A DNA stretch of 64,000 bases from Bacillus wiedmannii (GCF_001583695.1 NZ_LOBC01000009.1:62001-126000), one strand, 5' to 3'; positions 10,313 to 19,530 are shown, numbered from the stretch's first letter. Translations and numbers: made by a program. The notes: generated by a model not told the origin, from the letters alone.

Positions 10313-11902
10313 CTAATTTTTTTTTTGAATTCTTCCATCAATAATAGACTGAATTGGTTCTTTTGATTTTTTTATATAATCTACTAATGCTTCAAAATCA
10401 GTTGGTCCTGTTTCAGCATCTTTACCGTTTTTAAAGGATACAAATCCATCTCCACCTGAAGCTAGAAATGCGTTCGCAACAACGCTGTAAGTTTTAGAAG
10501 GAATAATTTCTTCTCCATTTGTTAAGCGAATACTTGTTACTTTTTCTCCATTAGGTTTGTTCGCATCCCAAGTGTATTGGATCCCTGAAATTTGAAGCAT
10601 TCTTGTTATGTCTTTTTGCCATTGTTGATTTAAAATATCACGAATGTCTTGGCCTGTTAAATTTACTTTTATTAATTGATTTCCGAATGGTTGAATACCA
10701 TATATCTCTCCCCATGTAATATCACCAGCATCTAAGTCATTACGAATACCACCGGGATTCATAAGTGCAATTTGGGATTGCATTGTTGTACGCTGGGCAT
10801 CAGCAACTAAATTTCCAAGAGTAGATTCACCAGCCGTATTTAGTTTGCGATCTAGTGGAGCAATAGACTTACCTACAACTTCATTAACAAGAGGTGCGAT
10901 TTTTGCTTGATATTTCTCCATCTTCTTCTTTATTTTTTTATCAGGCTCCATGCCTTCATGGTAAGTTGTAACAATTTCTGCTTTTTTCTCAACAATATCT
11001 TGTGTTTTACGATCAATCTTTACATCAACATCAGCAAAAGCCATACCATAAGAATTTGCTTGTACGACAAGTTTATTATTAACAGTTCCATTTACATAAG
11101 TGTGGCTATGCCCACCAAAAATAACATCGACTTCTGGATCAGTCTCATTTGCTAATCGGACGATATCACCATTTGTTACGCCGTTCCCATCTGTTGTACC
11201 TCCGTTATGTGCAAGAACAACGATAGATTTAACGCCTAGTTTTTTTAATTGCTTTACGGATTTGTTAATAGCTTCAACTTCATCTGTAATTTCCACATTC
11301 TTTAGCATAGTAGGCATAACAAGGTTAGGAACATCCGTTGTTACGACTCCGATAAATCCAACAGGAACTCCTTGTACCTTTTTTATAGTGAATGGTGGTA
11401 AAAATAAACGACCGGTGGATTTATTATAGAAATTTGCAGCAACATATGGGAATTTTGCTCCTTTAAAATTCCCTGTTTTCTCATGGTATCCACCATAAAT
11501 AAGGCGGTTCATTTCCGCAACACCTTCATCAAATTCATGATTTCCTATAGTTCCAACATCGAATTTCAAATCATTTAGAAATTCAATCGTAGGTTCGTCT
11601 TGTAATAATGCTGAAACAGGGGTACTTGCTCCAACAACATCGCCCGCATGTACCTTTAATGTATTCGGATTTTGTTTTTCACGATCACGTAAATAAGCCC
11701 CTAAGTACTCAATTCCCCCTGCATCTTTATTGTTAATTTTTTTTACAGTGTCTACCTGCCCATGAAAATCGTTAATACCGAGCATTTGTACATCTATGTA
11801 GCGGTTTGGTTCTGTACTTGCTTGTGCTGAAGGCGCAGCAAATACACTAGTAAAAGTAACTGTACTTAACGCTAAAGCAACTGGAATGATTTTTTTCAAC
11901 AT
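10313..11902 (-). CDS. Secreted bifunctional metallophosphatase / 5'-nucleotidase (YfkN/UshA family)
   Basis: This 529-residue exported enzyme is predicted to dephosphorylate nucleotides outside the cell, for scavenging or for purine signalling. It has a signal peptide with AQA-type cleavage near residue 28 (APSAQAS). The calcineurin-like metallophosphatase domain follows with GINDFHG, GNHEFDEG, LAHNGG and GGHSHTYV, which supply the two-metal ligands. The C-terminal 5'-nucleotidase domain has NPGGIRND and the substrate-binding GGDGF block near the end. No sortase motif is visible at the C-terminus, so it is probably released. The start at 11902 has AGGGGAGAG upstream. It has its own terminator. 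Confidence 0.9.
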   Translation of the reverse strand: MLKKIIPVALALSTVTFTSVFAAPSAQASTEPNRYIDVQMLGINDFHGQVDTVKKINNKDAGGIEYLGAYLRDREKQNPNTLKVHAGDVVGASTPVSALLQDEPTIEFLNDLKFDVGTIGNHEFDEGVAEMNRLIYGGYHEKTGNFKGAKFPYVAANFYNKSTGRLFLPPFTIKKVQGVPVGFIGVVTTDVPNLVMPTMLKNVEITDEVEAINKSVKQLKKLGVKSIVVLAHNGGTTDGNGVTNGDIVRLANETDPEVDVIFGGHSHTYVNGTVNNKLVVQANSYGMAFADVDVKIDRKTQDIVEKKAEIVTTYHEGMEPDKKIKKKMEKYQAKIAPLVNEVVGKSIAPLDRKLNTAGESTLGNLVADAQRTTMQSQIALMNPGGIRNDLDAGDITWGEIYGIQPFGNQLIKVNLTGQDIRDILNQQWQKDITRMLQISGIQYTWDANKPNGEKVTSIRLTNGEEIIPSKTYSVVANAFLASGGDGFVSFKNGKDAETGPTDFEALVDYIKKSKEPIQSIIDGRIQKKN

Positions 11903-12251
11903 AAAATTTCTCTCCCCTAATTAAAATCTGACATAATACGATGTTATTTTAATATATTAAGAGAATTATTTCTATAAAAATTCAACTAATTATAAAAATT
12001 AATAAGATTTTATTGTTTTCTGACAAAACATTTCTTTGTTTTGAGGATTATTCAAAATATTATCTTGATAGTAATATAGCAATCCATCTAAGAGGTCTAA
12101 AAAAACTCTAACCAATACATTTTAGCTGTTAAGAAGATTATTCAATTCGAAATTAATGAGTATTTTTCAAGATAATATCTCAATATCAATATTTAAAAAT
12201 GAATAGAAATTCCATAATGGAAGATTACCGTGGTGCACTACTCCTAATTTA
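11903..12251. other. Upstream region of the 5'-nucleotidase gene, no gene seen
   Basis: About 350 bases of very AT-rich DNA. I see no ORF with a ribosome binding site. It should hold the nucleotidase promoter, but I could not pick a -35/-10 pair with confidence. Confidence 0.5.
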
Positions 12252-12287
12252 AAAAGATGCTCCTGGATTTATCCAAGAGCATCTTTT
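12252..12287 (-). terminator. Terminator downstream of the chloroperoxidase-type hydrolase
   Basis: Arms AAAAGATGCTC (12252-12262) and GAGCATCTTTT (12277-12287), with TGGA/TCCA pairing inside the loop. It lies about 60 bases past the stop at 12345. Confidence 0.8.
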
Positions 12288-12344
12288 ATAAAGCTTTATT
12301 TTTACTTGTTTATAATTTATCAATTAACAATTATATAGTTGTAA

Positions 12345-13181
12345 TCAGCCCTTTAAAAATGATAGGAGTGCTTCATTAAATTCTTTGGCATGCGTTGCAT
12401 TTAGCCCATGTGGACCACCCTTTATTAACGCTACTTTAGAATTAGGAATTGCTTCATGTGTTAACTTCCCACTATATTCAAATGGTACAGTTGCATCTGA
12501 ATCACCATGAATAACAAGGGTAGGTATATTAACCTTGGCTAAATCGCCTCTGAAGTCTGTTTTGCTGAAAGCAGCGATACAATCTAGTGTTCCTTTAGGT
12601 GATGCACCCGCAGCGATATCCCTATTGTAAAGTCGAAATGGTTCACTAACTAAGTCAGTTCGATCTCCAGCAGCAAAAAATCCTTTCGTAAACTCATCAA
12701 GGAATGCTAGGCGATCACTTTTTACTCCATTTTCAAATCCTTGAATTGCTTCATCATCTAATCCCCCCTCAGGATGATCTGCTGACTTGTAAAGGAATGG
12801 TGGTACAGCCCCTGCAAATACAACCTTCTCTACTCTATTAGTTCCATATTTTCCAATATACCGAGCTACCTCGCCTCCACCCATAGAAAAACCAACAAGT
12901 GTGACATTTTGAAGCTCTAAATGTTCTAATAGTTGATGTAAATCAGAAGTAAAGGTATCATACTCATACCCTTCCCACGGCTGAGATGATTTTCCAAAGC
13001 CTCGACGATCATATGTTATAACTCTGTATCCAGCCTCAACAAGAACGGGAACTTGGTATTCCCAAGATCGACCACTTAACGGCCAACCATGAATTAGTAC
13101 AACTGGTTTTCCTATGCCATGATCCTCATAATATATCTCAATTGGTGCTTGATTTTCGGTTCCTACAGTAATCTTTGCCAT
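12345..13181 (-). CDS. Alpha/beta hydrolase, cofactor-free haloperoxidase/arylesterase type
   Basis: This 278-residue cytoplasmic protein has the triad of non-heme chloroperoxidase/esterase family members: HGWPLSG oxyanion region near residue 30, nucleophile in GFSMGGGE near 97, acid in HGDSDATVP near 220 and histidine in GGPHGLNATH near 250. Such enzymes hydrolyse esters and can form peracids. The start at 13181 follows TTGGAGG; an in-frame ATG at 13226 has no site. It is divergent from the isochorismatase operon across a 480-base shared upstream region, so joint regulation is possible. Confidence 0.85.
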   Translation of the reverse strand: MAKITVGTENQAPIEIYYEDHGIGKPVVLIHGWPLSGRSWEYQVPVLVEAGYRVITYDRRGFGKSSQPWEGYEYDTFTSDLHQLLEHLELQNVTLVGFSMGGGEVARYIGKYGTNRVEKVVFAGAVPPFLYKSADHPEGGLDDEAIQGFENGVKSDRLAFLDEFTKGFFAAGDRTDLVSEPFRLYNRDIAAGASPKGTLDCIAAFSKTDFRGDLAKVNIPTLVIHGDSDATVPFEYSGKLTHEAIPNSKVALIKGGPHGLNATHAKEFNEALLSFLKG

Positions 13182-13588
13182 TCTTCTACCTCCAAAAAAT
13201 ATTTTAATATATATCTTTTTCTTCAATAATCCGGATGAATCTCGTAACCTATTTATGCGTGTTTATGTTGTTAACTCTAAGCATGGAACAATTCCCCATT
13301 TAATAGCTTTTTCATCATGAAATAATTGCTGAACATTCCTCCTATTCAATTCTAATAACAAAAATAGATAACTATCAATATCGTTCTATCTATAGAATGT
13401 ATAGGTAAAACCAATCAATTTTATGGTGAAAATAACTATAGTTACCATCTATCCGAATTATAGATAATTTAGAATTGATTAATGAATCGGTTTTCAAATA
13501 CTATAAATTTGTATAGCGTTTCATGTTCCGTGAATGCCGCTATAACTCATATTAACGGTCAGTTTAGTTACAAACTAATCGTAACAAA
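13182..13588. promoter_or_regulatory. Divergent upstream region between hydrolase and isochorismatase operon
   Basis: About 400 bases without a gene. It contains a short dyad, TTCTAT-CT-ATAGAA, at 13383-13396, which could be a LysR- or MarR-type operator. No other signal is firm enough to name. Confidence 0.4.
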
Positions 13589-13631
13589 CGAAGAAATTTA
13601 GGATAATATTCCACTGTTTAAAATTTCTTCG
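13589..13631 (+). promoter_or_regulatory. 11-bp inverted repeat in the leader of the isochorismatase operon
   Basis: CGAAGAAATTT (13589-13599) is repeated as its exact complement at 13621-13631, 21 bases apart, ending 28 bases before the start codon. It could form an RNA stem near the ribosome binding site or be a repressor site. Confidence 0.5.
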
Positions 13632-13659
13632 ATTACTTAATTTTTAGGAGGAATACATA

Positions 13660-14304
13660 ATGACTGATCTCTATTCTCGTATTAACAAAGATGATGCTGT
13701 CGTGCTTTTAGTAGATCATCAAACTGGTCTTATGTCTGGACTAGTACGTGACTATGGTGTTGATGAATTTAAGAACAATGTTTTAGCTCTTGCTCACACT
13801 GCTAAGTTTTTTGATTTACCAGTTATTTTAACAACTAGCTTTGAAAACGGACCTAATGGACCTTTAATGCAAGAATTGGTTGATCTCTTTCCTCACGCAC
13901 AAAAAATAGCTCGACCTGGACAAATTAACGCATGGGATAATGATGATTTTGTAAAAGCAATCGAAGAAACTGGAAGGAAGCAACTTATCATCGCGGGCGT
14001 AGTTACGGACGTTTGTGTTGCTTTCCCGGCACTTTCCGCTATAAAAGCTGGATATGAAGTATTTGCTGTTACTGATGCTTCAGGAACTTTCAGTAAACAA
14101 GTTGCAGATGCTGCCAATACGCGTATGGCACATAATGGCGTACAACTTATGAACTGGTTTAGCGTAGCTTGCGAATTACAACGCGATTGGCGCAACGATG
14201 TTGAAGGTTTTGGCAATTTACTTGCTAGTAATCTTCCAGGTTATCAAAATATAATTGGAAGCTATTTGGGAGCTCAACGAGATCTTAGTAAACAAAATGC
14301 ATAA
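13660..14304 (+). CDS. Isochorismatase-family cysteine hydrolase (YcaC type)
   Basis: The 214-residue protein has the fold and catalytic set of YcaC-like hydrolases: Asp in LLVDHQTG near residue 19, Lys/Arg region near 84, and nucleophilic Cys in GVVTDVCVAFPAL near 118 with the cis-peptide-type turn before it. The natural substrate of this branch is unknown; related enzymes cleave C-N bonds in amides, carbamates or isochorismate. TAGGAGG lies upstream of the ATG at 13660. It is the first gene of a set that continues with a broken paralogue, an ABM-domain protein and an amidohydrolase, although a hairpin at 14357-14385 may end some transcripts after it. Confidence 0.8.
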   Translation: MTDLYSRINKDDAVVLLVDHQTGLMSGLVRDYGVDEFKNNVLALAHTAKFFDLPVILTTSFENGPNGPLMQELVDLFPHAQKIARPGQINAWDNDDFVKAIEETGRKQLIIAGVVTDVCVAFPALSAIKAGYEVFAVTDASGTFSKQVADAANTRMAHNGVQLMNWFSVACELQRDWRNDVEGFGNLLASNLPGYQNIIGSYLGAQRDLSKQNA

Positions 14305-14356
14305 ATATATTCCAAAGAAATAGCTTCCAATTACTTTTTTAAAGTAGATAGTATAG

Positions 14357-14385
14357 ATTTAGTGCTGATTAAATCAGCACTAAAT
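14357..14385 (+). terminator. Hairpin between the two isochorismatase genes
   Basis: Fourteen-base arms (ATTTAGTGCTGATT and complement) are followed by TTTT. It probably terminates or attenuates transcription after 14304. Confidence 0.65.
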
Positions 14386-14475
14386 TTTAAATTAAAAAGT
14401 ATAGCAAAGCTTTTATTTTTATGATTACAGCTTAAATTAACTTTTTGCAAATAATAAAAAAAGGAGCGTTTTATT

Positions 14476-15119
14476 ATGAGTAATTTAGAATTATTAAATC
14501 CAGAGAACAGTGCCTTAATTTTGATTGATTTTCAACCTCAAATGACTTTTGGAGTTGCAAGTATTGATAGACAAACATTGATTAATAACGTCATGTTGCT
14601 TGCTAAATCAGCAAAAACTTTTAACGTACCTACTATTCTTCTACAGTGGAGACACGCAACTTTTCTGGTTATTTTTGGCCACAAATTCTTGACATATTCC
14701 CAAACCATGAAATTATAGAACGCAGTTCAATGAACTCTTGGGAAGATCAAAAATTTGTTGAAGCAGTTAAAGCAACAGGTAGAAAGAAATTAATATTTGC
14801 AGCACTTTGGACTGAAGTTTGCCTTGCATTCCCTGTGCTTGAAGCAATTAAAGCTGGCTATGAGGTGTATGCAGTTGATGATGCTTCAGGTGGTACTAGT
14901 TTGACAGCACATAACGCTGCTATGCGTCGTGTAGAACAAGCTGGTGCAATTCCAGTGACAGCAATTCAAGTTTTACTTGAATACCAACGTGACTGGGCAT
15001 ACAAAGACACTTATGATGCTGTAATGGAGATTGTAAAGGAACACACTGGTGCTTATGGTCAAGGTGTAGAATACGCATATACTATGGTGCATGGCGCGCT
15101 TCCAAGCAGGAAAATATGA
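14476..15119 (+). pseudogene. Second YcaC-type isochorismatase-family hydrolase, frameshifted
   Basis: The ORF beginning at ATG 14476 (AAAAGGAGC upstream) encodes the usual N-terminal half (ALILIDFQPQM, with the catalytic-type Asp) and then leaves frame in the stretch ATTCTTCTACAG at about 14632-14645. The next frame continues the same protein (STVETRNFSG, then MNSWED, ALWTEVCLAFPVLEA with the nucleophilic Cys, and a normal C-terminus). A single lost base in a TCT/CTT run explains it. No slippery heptamer for programmed -1 shifting is present at the junction. It is either a recent pseudogene or a base-calling error. Its stop overlaps the next start (ATGA), so coupling to the ABM gene is retained only if the frame is intact. 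Confidence 0.85.
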
Positions 15120-15709
15120 AGCATGAAGGAATAGCTGTCGAAGAGACTCATACAGAGAACACAATGGATACTGCTGATCCAGTAACAACGATTGTTACAT
15201 GGGAAATTCAACAAGGTAAAGAAAAACAGTTTGAAACATGGAGACATGAAATCGAAGCTGCCGCTACTAAATTCCCAGGGCATTTAGGCGTAAATCTAAT
15301 AGTCCCTAATAATGAATCCAGAGAGTATACTGTTATTTTTCGCTTTGATACGTATGAACATCTACGTGCTTGGCAAGAATCAGATGTTCGCCGAGATTTG
15401 TTAAAAACGGCAGAACCATTTCAAGTTACTAATCCAACTTACAAAACTGAAAGCAGTTTGGCTTATTGGTTTGTTACTCCGAAAACGCCAATTCCACCGC
15501 CAAAATGGAAAATGTCTATCGTTACCCTTCTGGGTGTATGGCCTCTTAGCATGTTAGTTCCTAAATTGATAGGACCTATTATAAAACATATGAATCCTAT
15601 TATGTCCGCTTTTTTTGTTTCTGTATGTATAGTGTCCTTGCTATCATGGGTAGTTATGCCGATTTTCGGTAAATTATTTCATCCATGGTTACAAAATAAT
15701 AGGAAGTAG
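15116..15709 (+). CDS. ABM-domain (antibiotic biosynthesis monooxygenase-like) membrane protein
   Basis: Residues about 24-105 form a ferredoxin-like ABM domain (VTTIVTWEIQQGKEKQFETWRHEIEAAA, later FPGHLGVNLI and YTVIFRFDTYEHLRAWQES). Two hydrophobic segments follow at about 133-155 and 163-185, giving 197 residues with a membrane-anchored C-terminus. ABM domains oxidise small aromatics or degrade heme, or act as dimer-fold binding modules; function here is not established. Its ATG overlaps the stop of the preceding (frameshifted) gene as ATGA, and it lies 13 bases before the amidohydrolase start. Confidence 0.75.
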   Translation: MKHEGIAVEETHTENTMDTADPVTTIVTWEIQQGKEKQFETWRHEIEAAATKFPGHLGVNLIVPNNESREYTVIFRFDTYEHLRAWQESDVRRDLLKTAEPFQVTNPTYKTESSLAYWFVTPKTPIPPPKWKMSIVTLLGVWPLSMLVPKLIGPIIKHMNPIMSAFFVSVCIVSLLSWVVMPIFGKLFHPWLQNNRK

Positions 15710-15722
15710 ACGAGGTGTGAAT

Positions 15723-17558
15723 ATGAATTTACCGGATATGATCTTATATAACGGAAAAATTACTACCCTTGATCCCTCTCAACCTGAGGTATCTGCTATC
15801 GCCATAACTGATGGTTTAATAACTGCAGTAGGTGGAGATGAGCTTCTTAATAGTGCCACAGAAAAAACAAAAAAAATAGACCTTAAAAGAAAGAGAGCAA
15901 TTCCAGGCCTGAATGATTCTCATATACACGTTATTCGTGGCGGTCTTCATTATAATATGGAATTACGATGGGAAGGTGTGCCTTCACTTGCCATAGCTCT
16001 CGAAATGCTCAAAGAACAGGCAAGGCGTACACCTGCTCCTCAGTGGGTAAGAGTAGTTGGAGGTTGGTCTGAATTTCAATTTAAAGAGAGACGGTTGCCA
16101 ACTCTGGAAGAGATTAATGCTGTTTCTGAAGACACGCCTGTCTTTGTGCTACATCTTTACGATAGAGCACTTGTAAATCGTGCAGGGCTGCGTGCACTGG
16201 GATACACAAAAGATACCCCAGACCCTCCAGGATGCTTAATTGAGCGGGATAAACGAGGTAATCCAACGGGCCTTTTAATTGCAAATCCTAACGCTTCTAT
16301 TCTTTATTCAAGTCTGGGTAAGGCTCCAATACTTAATTTTGACGACCAGATTAACTCAACTCGGCATTTTATGCGCGAATTAAATAGATTAGGTATTACA
16401 AGTGCCATTGATGCAGGTGGTGGTTTCCAAAATTACCCTGATGACTACAAAGTTGTTGAACATTTAGCTGAGAAAGAACAATTAACTTTGCGTATTGCTT
16501 ATAATCTGTTTACGCAAAATCCTAATCATGAATATGAAGACTTTGCTTCATGGGCAAAAATTGTTTCTCCCGGTCAAGGAACTGATAAGTATAAAATGAA
16601 TGGTGCCGGAGAAATGTTAGTATTCTCGGCAGCCGATTTTGAAAAATTTCAAATGCCACGGCCTGAACTAGCTACGATGATGGAAGCTGACTTAAAGAAA
16701 GTAATTTCTCTATTGGTAGAAAACCGTTGGCCATTCCGTTTACATGCAACTTATGACGAGTCAATCACACGATTCTTAAATGTATTTGAGGAAGTCAACA
16801 AAGAAATTCCTTTTAATGGTCTAAGATGGTGGTTTGACCATGCAGAAACAATCTCAGATCGTAGTATGGAACGTGTTAAGGCTTTAAATGGCGGTATTGC
16901 CATCCAAGACCGCATGGCTTTTCAAGGTGAATACTTTGTTGATTTATACGGAAAGGAAGCTGCAAAGCGTACTCCCCCAATTTATCGTATGTTAGACCTA
17001 GGTATACCTGTTGGTGCCGGTAGTGATGCGACTAGGGTTTCCAGCTATAACCCTTGGGTCGCTCTTTACTGGATGGTTGCCGGAAAAACCATTGGTGGTC
17101 TTTCGATATACGATGAAAAAAATAAACTTGATAGAAAAGTAGCCCTGGAATTATATTCAAAAGGAAGTGCGTGGTTCTCTGGTGATGAAGGTAAAAAGGG
17201 AACCCTTGCAGTAGGTCAGTTTGCTGATATTGCTGTATTGTCTGCTGACTACTTTACTGTGCCAGAAGAAGAAATCAAGAACCTTGAATCATTACTCACC
17301 ATTATGGGTGGGCAGGTTGTTTATGGAAATGATGAATTTAAAAATTTATCACCTGAATTGCCGCCAGCATCACCTGATTGGGCACCGACGGGAGTTTATG
17401 GTTATGGTGGCGCTAACCTAGCCCACACTATACTTTCTCACGATTCCCATGATAACAAATTACATAGGTGTAGTAACCCTCTCCATCAACACACTCATAC
17501 CGTGATAGGAAAAGATGGAACTAAATGGGGTATTGGTTGTACTTGCTTTGCTTTCTAA
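15723..17558 (+). CDS. YtcJ-type metal-dependent amidohydrolase
   Basis: This 611-residue protein belongs to the amidohydrolase superfamily 3 group: N-terminal beta-sandwich (MILYNGKITTLD), the metal-binding HIH in GLNDSHIHVIRGG near residue 67, further histidines in RLHATYDES and WFDHAETIS, the catalytic-type Asp in VGAGSDATR near 436, and the closing GQFADIAVL. Members remove formyl or amide groups from exotic substrates. The last 45 or so residues are unusual, rich in His and Cys (HRCSNPLHQH, GCTCF), which could bind an extra metal. I chose ATG 15723, five bases after GAGGTG; GTG 15717 is also possible. It is the last gene of the operon and ends at a strong terminator. Confidence 0.85.
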   Translation: MNLPDMILYNGKITTLDPSQPEVSAIAITDGLITAVGGDELLNSATEKTKKIDLKRKRAIPGLNDSHIHVIRGGLHYNMELRWEGVPSLAIALEMLKEQARRTPAPQWVRVVGGWSEFQFKERRLPTLEEINAVSEDTPVFVLHLYDRALVNRAGLRALGYTKDTPDPPGCLIERDKRGNPTGLLIANPNASILYSSLGKAPILNFDDQINSTRHFMRELNRLGITSAIDAGGGFQNYPDDYKVVEHLAEKEQLTLRIAYNLFTQNPNHEYEDFASWAKIVSPGQGTDKYKMNGAGEMLVFSAADFEKFQMPRPELATMMEADLKKVISLLVENRWPFRLHATYDESITRFLNVFEEVNKEIPFNGLRWWFDHAETISDRSMERVKALNGGIAIQDRMAFQGEYFVDLYGKEAAKRTPPIYRMLDLGIPVGAGSDATRVSSYNPWVALYWMVAGKTIGGLSIYDEKNKLDRKVALELYSKGSAWFSGDEGKKGTLAVGQFADIAVLSADYFTVPEEEIKNLESLLTIMGGQVVYGNDEFKNLSPELPPASPDWAPTGVYGYGGANLAHTILSHDSHDNKLHRCSNPLHQHTHTVIGKDGTKWGIGCTCFAF

Positions 17559-17561
17559 GTC

Positions 17562-17590
17562 AAAACCACCGGTATAATGCCGGTGGTTTT
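17562..17590 (+). terminator. Terminator of the amidohydrolase operon
   Basis: AAAACCACCGG (17562-17572) pairs with CCGGTGGTTTT (17580-17590), four bases after the stop codon, with a T-rich tail. Confidence 0.9.
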
Positions 17591-17878
17591 CTTTCTATAA
17601 TAAGGATATGTAAATTCGAAATAGCATTGTATATCCCTATTGGAATCTATTACTATGCGATAAGACCGCAGAGTTGATGGATTAACTTGCCTTATTTTTA
17701 TACCCTTCTCTCCGTGCAAAGTCTGCCCTTTTTCCCTTAAGTAAAAGTCAATGGTATTCCCATTTGAAGCGAATATACCACACATATAAATCTACTTGCC
17801 CTTTGACTGTGATTTAGGACTTATCCCAAGAGTTATGTATCATTTTTAATTCTCACACTATAATCATTATTATTTCTA

Positions 17879-18757
17879 TTATACTAATACTTTTTTAGGT
17901 TCATTTAACTTCTGCATAAAGATACGTGCTGCAAAACTTAAAAATTTATCATCAAAGTGAATCAGATTAATCTCTTGACTTGGTGTCGGATCAATAATAC
18001 GAACTATGCTCAAATTATCATTATTAACAAATTCAACTAGTGAAAGAGGTATTATAGCAACCCCATGTCCATTGCATACAAGGCTCAATAGAGAAATGGA
18101 AGATTTTGTTTCTATGTTTGCTTCAGATAAAGATAGCCCTAAACTCTCACAATATATTTTAATAGTTTCACGACAACTACATGAAACCATTATTCTACTG
18201 AGCGCTACTAATTCTCGAAAAGAAACCGATGATGTTTCATTCAAAGGATGTTTTTTTGGAATGACAAGGACAAGCTCTTCGCTATACAAAAGAGTGCTTG
18301 TTAATGTGTCTGGAATTTGAGCACTACGTGTGATGCCTATATCAATATTTTTATCAACGATTTGATTTACAGCAACTTCGGATTCTATAATTTTTACCAC
18401 GATGTTGGGATAATGTTGTTGAAACTTCATAATATAAGGTGTTAAATAGGTGAGATCCTCTAATAAACCTCCTATAGTAATTACACCTCTTTTTACACCC
18501 TTTAATTCAAAAATTTCATTATAAACGTCATCAAATTGTTGCATGATAAATTTTCCTTTATCAAATAGCAACTTACCCGCTTCTGTCATTTTGATACCTC
18601 TTCCAACTCGATGAAACAAGGGTGTATCAAGTTCACCTTCTAACACACGGATTTGTTGGCTTAAAGTCGGCTGTGAAATACCTAGAACTTCCGCAGCTTT
18701 AGTAAAACTATTATTATTACAAACTTGAATAAAATACTCTAAATGACGTAATTCCAT
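17879..18757 (-). CDS. LysR-family transcriptional regulator
   Basis: This is a 292-residue LysR-type regulator: winged HTH at residues about 1-60 (MELRHLEYFIQVCNNNSFTKAAEVLGISQPTLS in outline) and a periplasmic-binding-protein-like effector domain from about 90 (RGVITIGGL onward). It is convergent with the amidohydrolase operon 320 bases away. LysR genes usually sit divergently from their targets, so the link to that operon is only proximity. The ATG at 18757 has GGAGAG 12 bases upstream, slightly far. Confidence 0.85.
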   Translation of the reverse strand: MELRHLEYFIQVCNNNSFTKAAEVLGISQPTLSQQIRVLEGELDTPLFHRVGRGIKMTEAGKLLFDKGKFIMQQFDDVYNEIFELKGVKRGVITIGGLLEDLTYLTPYIMKFQQHYPNIVVKIIESEVAVNQIVDKNIDIGITRSAQIPDTLTSTLLYSEELVLVIPKKHPLNETSSVSFRELVALSRIMVSCSCRETIKIYCESLGLSLSEANIETKSSISLLSLVCNGHGVAIIPLSLVEFVNNDNLSIVRIIDPTPSQEINLIHFDDKFLSFAARIFMQKLNEPKKVLV

Positions 18758-19023
18758 TCTTGATACCCACTCTCCGCTTTATGAAAGATTTATAATGAAA
18801 AGGACGATATGTATATCGTTAACATAACAACTATCTTTCTTACTATATCAATTGCAATTACATAATTTCTTTCTTTTGCATTACAATAAATTTACTACTA
18901 TTTATTAATTTTTCCTCCTATTTATTTAATTTATATTTAATTAGGATATTACTAAGCAGAAATAACCTCTAAAAACTTACAATTTCTGTGTGTAACATCC
19001 TAACTTTTTCAACTGTTTAATTA
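18758..19023. other. Intergenic region upstream of lysR, no gene seen
   Basis: AT-rich DNA between the LysR start and the dead MarR gene. It should hold the lysR promoter. No ORF or clear dyad was recognised. Confidence 0.5.
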
Positions 19024-19347
19024 TCATTTTTTCTCCATATAGTCCAAACTATCAAATATTTGCCCAATCCCCCCTCTACGCTGAGGAAAAATAGTATCCA
19101 TCAATTCAATACCTTCTGAAATATTTGACGCATACGTGATACTACTACTTGCAAGTAATATTTTGTCTCCAAGTTTTTGTATAGGCTGATCGCCTTTACT
19201 GTATAGTAGCTCACGCACTGCAAATTCAGTTGGATTAAGTCCATAATTTTTTATATCCTTTGCAATACATTTAGTGATTTACTGTAATTCCCTTCATAAT
19301 ATAACAAATAACTTTAAAGATAGGCTCTCATCGTTAATCACGTTCAT
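19024..19347 (-). pseudogene. MarR-family regulator (MhqR-like), degenerate
   Basis: From an ATG at 19347 (AAAGGAT upstream) the minus strand reads a typical MarR start (ending SLKLFVIL), then loses frame near 19295. A second frame with an in-frame TAA continues as [21 protein letters not shown], then [20 protein letters not shown] and SSSITY, which is the HTH region. Immediately after SITY the wing and the next helix are missing, and the text resumes as the dimer-domain helix ([12 protein letters not shown]) before a premature TGA at 19024. The break point lies between two ITY/VTY-like triplets, so a short-repeat deletion is likely. It carries at least three lesions and cannot give a working repressor. 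Its operator is still present at 19370-19385. Confidence 0.85.
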
Positions 19348-19369
19348 AATTCCCAATCCTTTACAAGTT

Positions 19370-19385
19370 ATCTTGAATTCGAGAT
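19370..19385. promoter_or_regulatory. MhqR-type operator left upstream of the dead MarR gene
   Basis: ATCTTGAATTCGAGAT is a 16-base palindrome with one mismatch and matches the MhqR box known from B. subtilis (ATCTCGAATTCGAGAT type, recalled). It ends 23 bases before the pseudogene start, where an autoregulatory operator would lie. No intact target gene flanks it: 19386-19817 contains only two terminator hairpins. Confidence 0.7.
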
Positions 19386-19530
19386 TCATTATATTATCGT
19401 CAAAATATTATGTCAATAATTCAATTTAGCGTTATCAAGCCACTTATAATTTATTTCTCAATATAAGACATATGGAATTAGAAGAAAACAATTGTTACTA
19501 TATAAGTATCTCAATTACGTTATTTCTTTT

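Noticed and set aside
14605-14646. Programmed -1 frameshifting in the second isochorismatase-family gene
   Set aside because: No X-XXY-YYZ slippery heptamer or following stem-loop at the junction; a simple deletion is more likely.
17555-17785. 76-codon minus-strand ORF after the amidohydrolase
   Set aside because: Its last residues come from the operon terminator hairpin and it has no convincing ribosome binding site. Part of it (about 17610-17740) could be an old gene fragment, but I cannot assign it.
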